From: Lasiosphaeria ovina
Lineage: Eukaryota; Ascomycota; Sordariomycetes; Sordariales; Lasiosphaeriaceae
Reading direction: 5' to 3'
Length of the DNA stretch: 64,000 nt
NCBI GenBank assembly: GCA_033439765.1
Contig: JAULSN010000001.1
Location: 1,798,001-1,862,000 of the forward strand
The notes under the pieces were generated by a model. The model was not told the DNA's origin. It ran no database searches and saw only the letters and a program-made list of their open reading frames with translations. Position 1 is the stretch's first letter, and each line of letters begins with the position of its first letter. This document shows, in pieces, positions 55,252-64,000 of the stretch. The translations under genes were made by a program, and so were the position numbers.

Positions 55252-56247
55252 ATGGTTGCTCTCACAGAAGTAAAAGCCTCTAACGCGCTCATCAACGACG
55301 CCACGGCCCCGCGCGTCGCCGTATTTGTCAGTGGCACGGCAGGCATCGGGAAGCTCACACTCAAGGCCCTCGTCGAGACGGGCGCCAGCACGCGAATCTA
55401 CCTCGTCGGCCGAAAGAGCGCCGAGGAGCGCACGCGCGCGTTCATCGACGAGCTGCACGCCATCAATCCCCGGGCCGAAGTTATCTGGACCGAAGCTGAA
55501 GTGTCGCTGCTGGCCGAGACCAAGAGGGTGTGCGGGCTCATCAAGAGCAAGGAGCCGCGCGTGGACCTCCTTTTCCTCACCACGGGCTACGCGCCGTTCG
55601 GTAAGCGCACCGAGACGGCCGAAGGCATCGAGGTCGCTCAGAGCCTCGAGTACTACACGCGTGTCCTCTTCATCCAACACCTCCTCCCGGTGCTGCGCCA
55701 GGCCGAGGCCCCCCGCGTCATTAGCGTCCTGGCTGGCGGCATGGAGTCGACGTGGGTCGACATCGACGACATCGACCTCAAGCGACCCGGAAGCTTTTGG
55801 GGCGGCAAGGCGCAGCTCCAGTACGGGACGATGAACTCGGTGGGGCTAGACAAGCTGGCCCAGCTGAATCCGGACGTGATCTTTATCCATTCCTCACCGG
55901 GCTGGGTCAGCACGGGGAACGTGCTGAGGGGCCGGGATGCGGGTTCGATCACGGACTGGCTCATGTGGCTCGTGCTCGAGCCGCTCATCCGGCTATTCTC
56001 CATGACAGACGACGCGTCGGCGCAACGGAACCTATTCCAGTGCACCAGCGCTGCCTTTGGCGGCCGCGGCGTGCCGTGGACCGGCAAGCCGGGCGTCAAC
56101 ACGCGCGGCAATAAGGCCAGCGGGGTGTTTCTCGCCAAGTACACGTGCGACAGCGTCGAGAACGCAAAGACTATGGCCGCTCTCCGGGAGAAGGCACAGC
56201 AGAAGATTTGGGACCACACCCAGGAAGTGCTCCGGCCATATCTGTGA
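55252..56247 (+). CDS. short-chain dehydrogenase/reductase-like protein, 331 aa
   Basis: Intronless. The ATG at 55252 (GCGCAATGG) is preferred over upstream in-frame codons that are not ATG. A Rossmann nucleotide-binding turn SGTAGIGK (27-34) follows a hydrophobic strand RVAVFV. RIYLVGRKSA holds the basic residue after strand 2, and LLFLTTGYAP replaces the usual N-N-A-G. The active-site segment reads YGTMN (Tyr191 to Asn195), so the usual catalytic Lys four residues after Tyr is missing. Fungal members of this subgroup share this change, so it may use another proton relay or be non-catalytic. SSPGWVSTG corresponds to the P-G motif after strand 6. Substrate unknown. Confidence 0.85.
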   Translation: MVALTEVKASNALINDATAPRVAVFVSGTAGIGKLTLKALVETGASTRIYLVGRKSAEERTRAFIDELHAINPRAEVIWTEAEVSLLAETKRVCGLIKSKEPRVDLLFLTTGYAPFGKRTETAEGIEVAQSLEYYTRVLFIQHLLPVLRQAEAPRVISVLAGGMESTWVDIDDIDLKRPGSFWGGKAQLQYGTMNSVGLDKLAQLNPDVIFIHSSPGWVSTGNVLRGRDAGSITDWLMWLVLEPLIRLFSMTDDASAQRNLFQCTSAAFGGRGVPWTGKPGVNTRGNKASGVFLAKYTCDSVENAKTMAALREKAQQKIWDHTQEVLRPYL

Positions 56248-56864
56248 GCAGGGATGATTACGACTTACGTGTTTCAGATTCAGGGTGTCTAGCCGCCTAC
56301 GTCTCTGCTAGCCTTCATAATATCTGTGAGGAAGCATCTAAAAATACTTGCGTTGAGAGTTTTAAGTGCCTCAGAAGGCTCAGGTTATAATTAAGTGCGG
56401 AGAGCCAGAGTCTTTTTTGATGCTTTCTTTTGTTTTCTGTAGATTGCACTTTTATCCTATCCGCGCTAGATTTGGAGACAAAGACTGCAGAGCAGGATAT
56501 TGTTTTGGCTAGGGGCTCTCAAAGAAGCCTCTCCAGTCATTCGTCTTAGCAGTAAGCATAGCAGTACCGGAAACGGCATCGCCCTGCAGCCCTATGCCAT
56601 TGATTGCTCGGACGGAGGCACGACTCACTATATCTGATCCCATTGACGTGCCGAATGCAGGATGTTTGGAACTCAACTTGATCAAATCTGCAATATCAAC
56701 CAATTATTCTTTGTTTGGTTGAAATCATTATGGGACGGTGATTGTCTCTTTTGACATGAGGAGCTGAGACGCGGCAGAAAACTTGGGCCCGCTTTCATCA
56801 CCTCTTCCCAGTTGCAAAAAATCTCTTCCCAATTAGACTCCCTCGTTGGTCGAAGTGATCCAAG
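56248..56864. other. intergenic
   Basis: No gene seen; AT-rich DNA after the SDR-like gene and leader of the OTU-like gene. Confidence 0.5.
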
Positions 56865-58834
56865 ATGAACCTGCAGCGTTTTGATGGGGAGGTTCCGGGG
56901 ATGAGAACAACAGCGCCGGCGCCGCCTCGGTATCTGAACTGCACCATAAACCAGCTGCGCGACTCCATCAACAGAAGGGGGCCCAAGTTCACACAGGGGG
57001 ATCACGAACGTGCGTGGACTGTCCTCGGATACAATGGATCCGTCAAGCCCGACCAAAATGATTTCGAAGTTGCCATGGACTATCTGTGGGAGTGCCTCTT
57101 CAACCACGGCGGCCGGCGGAAGGCCGACGTCGAGGCCAGGTCGCGCGTGTTGGAGGCGCTCAAGACACTGGGGTATAGCTGCCGCAAATGGAAAACCGGG
57201 TGCGCGTCGCTCGATATCCGCGAGTACACCAACAACCCGAACTGGCGCCAAGTGGACGACTTCCCAGTCTACAACGAAGGCCGCTGGCAAGATCTCGAGA
57301 ACCCAAGATGGCCTGGAAAGAAGCCGTATCAGAAGGATGCGGAGCAGGTGATAAAGGATGCATACGAGGAGCGGCCAAACGATCGCCTTTCCGCCATCGC
57401 CATCGCGGAAGCCGAAGTGGCCGAGTGCATGGTCTGGACGAGGATGTGCATATACAACTACGGGTTTTATACCCAGGCCGAGGACGGAACCCGTGTTAAG
57501 TTTTTGGGTTACGCTGTCCCCAGGGGCGGCGGGAGGTCGGTGTGGCACTGCATCTCGTAATACGTCCGTTCCTTTTGTTCGTAGTTAGTTGCGGTGGTTA
57601 ATTAGACGTGGACGTACGTAGACTGACAACCCACACAGCCACCATCTGGGGAGAAACACGCCTGACGGTCGAAAAAACTGCATGCTGCACTGGCAAGCCA
57701 AGGCAGCCGTCTGGGCCTACTTCACACAGGTGCTCCATCACCCCGAACACCCGCGATGGCGCGACTATGTGGCCCTCGAGGTGAACTCGCGCCGCAATAA
57801 CACGAGCCCGGTCTCGGGTACGACGAGCCTCTTGCGCCATCTACACTGCAACGAGGAGATGCACGGCCGGCACGTGCAGCGAGTCCATCCCTCCATGTTC
57901 TACGTGCTCGCCGACTTCTTCGGCCTGCAGGTCGTTGTCTTCACCCCAAACATGACCCAGCTGTTCCCGACACCAATGTATACCGATGCGACGCCCCACA
58001 CGATGCGGCCAGACAAGAGCCTCAGCAGCGACATCCACTGGACTTGCCACCTCTTCGGCTTCATGGACGGCGACTGCACCCGTTCTCAACTCTTTCTCGC
58101 CACCACCGACGGAGAGCACTATGACCCTGTTGCTCCCGAGGATATGATACTGCCCGGCGGCCGCCCGCGACCCCAGGCGCCCGACGGATGGTAATTATGC
58201 CAACTTCCTAACTACCACACTTTGCCTCGGGCCCCAGGGAGGCTGATTATAGTAAATGATACGTAGGTTCATACCATTCGACGAAGATTGCTGGCACCGA
58301 GGAGAGTTTCCATATCCCAAGGGCGACGTCCCACGGCTGGATCGACTATGGCCGCTGCCATGCCGCAACGCCAGACACCCGTTTCCTGCCACGCTGCCAC
58401 GGGGCTTTAACAGATCGCCGGACGAGCATGACTGGCCGACCCCAGACGGCATGCCCCGCCAGCCGCGGGAAGTCCACGGAGTGGCCCACTACGACAACGT
58501 AGAGGGATGGGTTCCCGACACGCAGCTTTGGGGCCCGGACCCGGGGCGCATGTCGATGCTGGACGAGGACAAGTACTACCTGTTCCGCTGCGGCATCGAC
58601 ATCCCCGGCAACCGCCTCGAGGGCCTGCCGGACGAGGACGCGATTGCGCAGTGGGACGCCCACATTGACCCCAACGACGTCAACAACTACCACATCACGC
58701 GGAGCGACGACTCAAGGGAGCAGATCCGCTTCGGCGGCGACCGAAACAACCCGCCGCCGCCCTCCATGCTCGAGGACATCTCCACCTCGTTCATAGAGAC
58801 CCAGCGCAACTGGAGCGGCGACCAAATGTATTAG
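56865..58834 (+). CDS. OTU-like domain protein with altered active-site motif, three exons, 603 aa
   Basis: Join of 56865-57556, 57639-58190 and 58267-58834; introns of 82 and 76 bp keep frame (HCI-S|HHLGRN and PDG-W|FIPFDED). Start context is CCAAGATGAAC. Residues 1-215 are hydrophilic with several Trp. Residues about 220-400 resemble an OTU cysteine peptidase fold: GGGRSVWHCISHHLG aligns with the catalytic D-G-N-C-L-W-x-A-[I/L]-S helix start, then HWQAKAAVWAYFTQVL, MFYVLADFFGLQVVVF and finally FLATTDGEHYDPV, where OTU enzymes have the catalytic His (His391 here). At the nucleophile position there is Ser225 and the Asp two to three residues earlier is Gly, although Cys229 lies four residues on. 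So this may be an inactive or re-wired OTU protein. Residues 410-603 are Pro/Asp-rich with no known domain. Assignment is by pattern only. Confidence 0.6.
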
Positions 58835-59043
58835 GGAGGCGTGAAGGTCGGGGATCTCCAAAGTCAGGAACGATTACATAAAAAAAGGACAAAGATGTTC
58901 GCCGTTAAATGTGCCCCTGATTTTGAAAATTTGCACAAGACCTACCTATGCACCTAAACCCTACCGGAATACGCTGCCAGACGACAGCTCTCTGCTTCGT
59001 GGGAAGCATTCTATTCAAGCACAAGTTGGGAATTAATATTGAA

Positions 59044-59931
59044 TTACGGAACAGAGCCGCCAAAGCACAGCGCCGCTAGCACCGCCGCCGCTGTAATGGC
59101 CGCTGAAGCCGTGGCTGCGCGTCCTGGTCCCGCCCGCCTTGCTCCGAACGAAGTAGTTGTCGCCGTCGACGTCGATTCCAGCGGCGGCGTCGACGAGGAC
59201 GGCGCGGCGGTCACAGGCGCCGTGCTTGGCGCCGTTGTCGTCGGCGCTGTTTGAGCGTGGGTCCACGTGAACACCGACGGCCGGGTCGTCGTTTCGCGGC
59301 TGGGGGCGGTCACGTCAGGACAGCCCATGGAGCTCAGCTCGGCGGTCAGGAAGGCATCGAGCTCAGCAGCGCCGGGGCGCGGCGCCGTGCCCGTGGGCCT
59401 CTCGTTGGCCGGCAGCTTGTCTCGGCCGGCCGTGACCGAGACGACGACGAAGCGCCACTGCACGGCGCAGCCGCTGAGGTGCGTCGTCGTGGTGACGGGG
59501 CCGCGGCTGTCCCCGGGGAACAAGGCCGTGAACGCGCAGTCGGCCGCCAGGTCGGTGCGGCCGGGCGTCCCGCCCAGCGCGCAGTCGAACGTCGTCTTGA
59601 GCCCGAGGTCGTCCCACGTCCCGCCCCACACGCTGCCCTGCATGTGCACCATCTGCGCCGGGTACCCCGTGAAGCGCGACCGGCACACGGCGTCGTCGTT
59701 GACGCAGTCGACCGCGTACGTGATCACGCTGCCGGGGAACTCGCGCGCCGTGTCTTTTGGGTCTGGGCTCGCGCCGACCACCGACGCGGCTAGTGTGGCT
59801 GGGTGCGTGCCGATCTGGAACAGCGTCGTGGCGAACGGCTCTTCTTCTGCCAGCACGACGGCTGCGCGGTGTAGGGCCATTAGCCTCAGCCCAGGGAGGG
59901 CGAGGGCGCGGAAGTTGTGCCGCTGCCCCAT
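59044..59931 (-). CDS. Ser/Thr-rich, probably GPI-anchored surface protein, 295 aa
   Basis: A single frame; the ATG at 59931 is chosen, with 59880 as an alternative. The N-terminal segment RALALPGLRLMALHRAAVVL is only moderately hydrophobic, so signal peptide status is uncertain. The central part contains TLFQIGTHPATLAASVVGAS, then CVNDDAVC, CALGGTPGR and CAVQW, with Cys spaced for disulfides, and a reduced-charge beta-rich look. A Ser/Thr/Pro-rich stem (TTAPSTAPVTAAPSSSTPPL) precedes a C-terminal hydrophobic tail AATASAAITAAAVLAALCFG, the usual layout for GPI attachment and a fungal cell-surface protein. Function unknown. Confidence 0.7.
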   Translation of the reverse strand: MGQRHNFRALALPGLRLMALHRAAVVLAEEEPFATTLFQIGTHPATLAASVVGASPDPKDTAREFPGSVITYAVDCVNDDAVCRSRFTGYPAQMVHMQGSVWGGTWDDLGLKTTFDCALGGTPGRTDLAADCAFTALFPGDSRGPVTTTTHLSGCAVQWRFVVVSVTAGRDKLPANERPTGTAPRPGAAELDAFLTAELSSMGCPDVTAPSRETTTRPSVFTWTHAQTAPTTTAPSTAPVTAAPSSSTPPLESTSTATTTSFGARRAGPGRAATASAAITAAAVLAALCFGGSVP

Positions 59932-60850
59932 TGTGTAGGCGGAGGGCCGGTTTGAGGTGGAATTGTGTGGCGTCGGTGATGTGGTCGTGAAAACATCCAG
60001 CGGTTGCCAAACTGTCCAAGAGATATGCAACAAGTCTTGGCATATAAAAGACCCAAGAGTCTAGGAGAAAATACGGCTACGCGAGCCAGTCACGAGAGAA
60101 CCCAACGGCCCGCCACCAACACGTCGTCGCATTGCGGTTTAGAGGTTAAATCGTGAAATGCAACGTCGAGCTCAGGGGAGTTAGTTGTAGCTAGTCTCGT
60201 GGCGTCGACACGCATAGTTATTTGTCTGCCAGATCAAACCCGTCCAGTGGGCTCCGGCTAATAGCCACACGTGGGCTGGCATCGAATCCCGGGCTAGGAG
60301 CGATTAGGCAGGTACAGAGACGGGCGAGGGAGAACAAGGTTGATGTTGCAGGCACGCTTCTGGCCAGATGGTTTTCACAAAGGGGTAATCTTTGACTTGC
60401 AATCTGCTTGCAAGATATGTTATCGAAGAATAACTGGGCTCAATAAGGAAAATGGAGTGAGAAAACACTTGGGTACGAGAGAGAGGCAACGCATCAAAGA
60501 CTTGGAACTATTTGTGACGAGACGGAACCGTGGTTAGGGAAAACCGAGAAGGGACAAGGAGTCATAGACACCAATAGCATCGTAGCGAACCAAGAAGAAG
60601 GGGTATAGTCATATCCAACTACTGCAACTACTGATCTGGAGGTAAGAGATATGACCCGCAATCATGATGTCTGCGCAACACCCGAAACACCGGAGATGGA
60701 GAAGGAGAAGAAACAAAAGACAAGAAAAAGTGTCAAAAATGAACAAACGCGCAGGCCGCGATGCAATGCAACGCCGGTGATGCAAAGCAAAAAAAAAAAA
60801 AAAAAAAAAAAAAAATTACTGCCCTCCCGCAGACCAGAGTAGGTAGGTAG
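59932..60850. other. intergenic between two minus-strand genes
   Basis: No gene seen apart from the poly(A) tract. Confidence 0.5.
60789..60815. repeat. poly(A) tract, 27 bases
   Basis: Uninterrupted A run 35 bases downstream of the stop of the minus-strand hydrolase, so it reads as poly(T) on the coding strand. There is no sign of a retrogene before it. Confidence 0.9.
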
Positions 60851-63018
60851 TCAGCCAGGCCGGAACCGCAGCGGCCAGCCGGCGCCGCGCGAGAGCCTGT
60901 GGACGGCAGCGGCGATCCGCTCCTCGCCGCCGCGGCCGCTTTCGCCAAGCCAGCCCGGCGAAGCAGCACCAGCACCATCATCAGCAAAGGCAGCCTCGAA
61001 GGGCACGGCGTCGGGCTCGCACAGCGTGTCGGGCGGCGGCAGGGCGCCGCGCTGGAAGTAGGCGCGGATATATGTCGCGGTGCAGGTGGACGGGGCGGCG
61101 AGGCTGGTGTGGCCGAACGAGTTCTGCACGAGCACGACAGACCCCGGGAACGCGGCCGAGTTGTTCCTGGCGCTGACGAGCGGCGTGACGTTGTCGGCCA
61201 CGTTGGCGACGAACAGGATCGGCACCGTTGCGTTATTGACGACGGTCCCGGCGGTGAAGCGCCACTTGGGCCGCACGGCGCGGCCGACACACGCAAGCCG
61301 GAAGGCGACCTGCACGGATCCGGCGGCGGCGCTCATGCGCTGCAGGCGGGCCGCGTACCGCGCCAGCTCGGCGGCCGTCTCGTTGAGCATGGCGCCCGAC
61401 GCGTCCGAGCACATGACGGCCGCGAACACGTCGTCGGTGCCCTCGACGTCGGGCCCCGACACGGGCGTCGTCGGCGGCACCGCCTCGGCACGGCACATGC
61501 TCGACGGACTGCTGCTGTCGTCGCCGCTGACCGACGTGTACTCGTAAAACGGCCCGCCGTCGCCGCGCTCGAGCGCTGCCAGCACCTCGGCGACGCGCCG
61601 GAACCGGTGGATCGGCTGGTACAGCGCCGTCGAGATCATGCGCTTGACGCGGGAGTACGTGACCAGCTCGGGCATCTCGGGGCCACTCGTGTCGTGCTGC
61701 GAAAGGGGGGCGATCGGGACAGGAGCCGTGCGCAGCGCGTCCAGCAGCCAGTCGAGCCGCGCGCGGATCTGCTGCGGCGTGGCCGCGTGGAACGCACACC
61801 GCGCCGGCCCGGCCTGGTGGCAGAAGTCGTAGAAGGCGTCCATGACCTTGTCGGTGTCGTGCAGGAAGTTGATGTACCCTCCGTGGTACCACTCCGTGTA
61901 GTCGACGTTGCCTGCCGTTCAAAGATGCGTCAGACACAGTGTCTCTGGGACCGTGGCGGGCTGGCTGGCTGGCTGGCTGGCTGGAACCTACCGTCGTTGA
62001 CCATGCGCTCGACACGGTCCGGGTACATGGCGGCGAAGGTGCCGCCGAGCACGGTGCCGTAGCTGAAGCCCCAGTACTTGAGCCGGCGCTGGCCCATGCG
62101 CTGGAGGATCTCGAGCATGTCGCGCGCGTGGTACGCCGTGCTGCTGTGGCGGAGAATGGAGCGGTCCTGCTGGCCGTCGACAGCGAGCAGGTGGTTGCGC
62201 TCGCACGCGCGCGAGAAGGCGCCGGCCCGGGCGAAGGCGTCGTACAACACGCCCGGGTGCGCGTCAACAACGCCGACGTCCTGCAGCTCCCAAAACAGCC
62301 GGGCCTGCGGCGACGGCCAGCACTGGATGCGCGGGACCGACGCGCCGACGCCGCGCGGGTCGAAGCTGACTATGTCGTGGTTGTCGCCGACGATGGTTTG
62401 TAGGTCGCGTCCGTGGTGGCGCAGCGACCAGATGCCCGACCCGCCTGGGCCGCCGGGGTTGAAAAAGACGGGGCCGCGGTAGCTGTCGCTGCTGTTGCTG
62501 TTGCCATCGCCATGGTTGCTTTGTCTCCTTGCCGCAGCGCGGAGGCGCGCGACAGCTAGTACAACGCGCTGGTCGTCCGACGGGTCTAGCCAGTCCATGG
62601 GCACGTCGAGCCGCGCGCAGTCGTAGCCGTCTTCATAGCAAGGGTGCCACTCAACGGTCCGACTGGGCGGTATGTCAAGCCACTTGAACCCGTCTCCCGT
62701 GTGGGCGGCGAGGTCGGACACCTCAGCAGGCGCAACAGAGGACCATGTTCGGAATGGCCACGGCAATAGACACCAGCTGTTGCCGTTGCTGCTGCTTCTG
62801 CTGCCCGCCCTCGGCCAGCATCCCCGACAAGAAACCAAAGACAGCACACAAGACACCGTCACAAGAGCCACAAACAGCCAGATCGCCCCCCTCCAAACCG
62901 GGGGCCGTAGGGATCGCTGTTCCCGTCCTGTCCGCCTTGGCAGCGGAGATGGCCATGCCCCGGGAAAAGGGTCTGCCAGAGACACCCCGGGCAGGCCAGG
63001 TCTGGGCTTTGGGTCCAT
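60851..63018 (-). CDS. TAP-like alpha/beta hydrolase (tripeptidyl aminopeptidase family), 695 aa, membrane-anchored
   Basis: Join of 61992-63018 and 60851-61911; the 80-bp intron keeps frame (VNDG|NVDYTEWY). The ATG at 63018 is preferred because the upstream frame has no other ATG near it. A hydrophobic anchor, AIWLFVALVTVSCVLSLVSC (about 45-64), follows a basic N-terminus. The hydrolase core starts WHPCYEDGYDCARLDVPMDW, then GPVFFNPGGPGGSGIW, VSFDPRGVGASVP and the nucleophile elbow GFSYGTVLG. The C-terminal TAP-like part holds the acid in FVANVADNVTPL and the histidine in NSFGHTSLAAPSTC, ending with YIRAYFQRGALPPPDTLC. Members cut N-terminal peptides or esters; this one is probably extracellular or vacuolar. 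Confidence 0.9.
61961..61984. repeat. (CTGG)n tetranucleotide repeat in the hydrolase intron
   Basis: Six CTGG units next to the splice donor of the only intron of the TAP-like hydrolase. Confidence 0.9.
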
Positions 63019-64000
63019 TATGCGGTCCGGGCCGACGTCCTGCTTTTTGAGTTGCCAACGGCGCGCCACCCACCTACGTAAGGTACCCGAGGGAGTCGTA
63101 TATCGCGGGCGGGAAATCGGTGGGAGGAAAGGGCTTTTCCCCGCCGCTTTGGCTGGGCTGGGCTGGGCGCGGCCAAGGCCAGGCCAAGCGCACAAGAAAC
63201 GTCAAGTGGCACTTGTAGTACGCTGCCCCAAAAAGGGGATGGATGCCCACGGGGTAGCGGCAGCGGGAGCGGCAGGTATCGATATCTCTTATCGCTCTTG
63301 GAGATGCCGATAAGGCGCGCTATCTCTCTTGCATTGCTCGCATCAGTGCATCACGGTTCGGCATTGGGACTGGAGAGGCAGCTCTTTATTTTTTTGCTAA
63401 GACCTTGGTTGCTACGCTGTAAAGCGCAAGATCGCCCCCTACGCTCGATATGGTGCTTTGTGCTTTCTTTTATTACGAGCAAAAAGGGGGTGGCGTCAGC
63501 CGTCAACAGCAGCCCATCAAGAAGCAAAGGGACGCGTTCAATTCTTCTTCAGGCATCGAAAGAAGAGACCTCCAACTACGGTTTTACGGCCGGCGAGCCT
63601 CGACCATAGATATATAGTTTCCGGTTTCGCGCTCGAATATGTAAATATTAAACCTTCGGAACGAACTTTAAATTTTAACAGCTACTCGAATGCGGTCCGT
63701 GAAATAAAACGTGTCCACAACTTGGCGGTAAGTAGAGCGGGAAAACAGGAGCAATCATGCCTCAAGGACTCCTACCCACGCCTTATAAACGTCTTAAAGA
63801 GCTTTGCACGCCTTATTCACTTTGTAGTAGGTGTCGTCGTTTTATAAAGATGATGCACGAGTTGGAAAGATCAAGTCCCAGGGGTAGCGCAAGAAAGGTC
63901 AAATCACGGCTGGATTTCTAGGTTCACGCCGCTATGGAGAACTTCTACAGAGCGACAACGCGTACAAACTTAATTGGCATCCCTTGATGATAGTCGCAAA
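63019..64000. other. right-edge region, no supported gene
   Basis: Promoter side of the TAP-like hydrolase, then AT-rich DNA with short frames (63298-63609, 63458-63847) that show no motif. Confidence 0.5.

Noticed and set aside
60260..60305. GGCATCGAATCCCGGG as a possible tRNA B box
   Set aside because: No matching A box, stems or terminator at tRNA spacing on either strand.
60899..62062. Long plus-strand frame antisense to the TAP-like hydrolase (and 61233-62270 in another minus frame)
   Set aside because: Composition-driven shadows; catalytic motifs lie in the annotated frame.
1..64000. CRISPR arrays, prokaryotic operons, ribosomal RNA genes or a secondary-metabolite cluster
   Set aside because: The DNA is fungal nuclear sequence; no regularly spaced identical repeats, no rRNA core sequences, and no polyketide synthase, peptide synthetase or terpene cyclase motifs were seen.

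Overview
The window is nuclear DNA of a filamentous ascomycete (Pezizomycotina, most likely a Sordariomycete-like fungus). The evidence is short GT-AG introns of about 50-115 bp, lariat-like CTAAC/TTAAC motifs before acceptors, good Kozak starts, and a gene set typical of the group: a HET-domain gene, a Pth11-like receptor, a glutamic (G1) peptidase, an S28 peptidase, a fungal amidoligase-like protein and an RCK2/SRK1-type kinase. Species cannot be named from the sequence. Gene models below are my own splice predictions, each checked for reading-frame continuity.

Layout. 0-7 kb: a kinase-like gene cut by the left edge, a small unknown gene, a field of decayed repeats, a spliced EthD-domain gene (minus) and an NmrA-like gene with three frameshifts. 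10-20 kb: amidoligase-like protein, a TIR element, a seven-helix Pth11-like receptor, an amidohydrolase and a membrane-anchored prolyl 4-hydroxylase-like protein. 20.0-24.1 kb: a gene-poor stretch with inverted and tandem repeats. 24-29 kb: a second EthD-type gene, two facing copies of a TA-flanked TIR element, and the RCK2/SRK1-like kinase. 31-37 kb: two low-complexity, repeat-bearing proteins. 37-42.5 kb: a seven-exon S28 peptidase and a small secreted protein with a Lys-Arg site. 42.8-51 kb: a frameshifted HET gene, an amino acid permease between two further TIR-element copies, and a large ThrE/Prm10-type membrane protein. 53-63 kb: a G1 peptidase, an SDR-like protein, a three-exon OTU-like protein whose active site looks altered, a Ser/Thr-rich probable GPI protein and a TAP-like alpha/beta hydrolase.

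How the genes relate. I see no biosynthetic cluster and no operon-like organisation. A loose theme is extracellular nutrition and surface biology: S28 and G1 peptidases (both families act at acid pH), a TAP-like hydrolase, an amino acid permease and a ThrE-like transporter could together cover protein digestion and amino acid movement, but co-regulation is only a guess. The most unusual items are the OTU-like protein with Ser at the expected nucleophile position, the HET and NmrA genes broken by single-base shifts, and a small family of short TA-flanked inverted-repeat elements.
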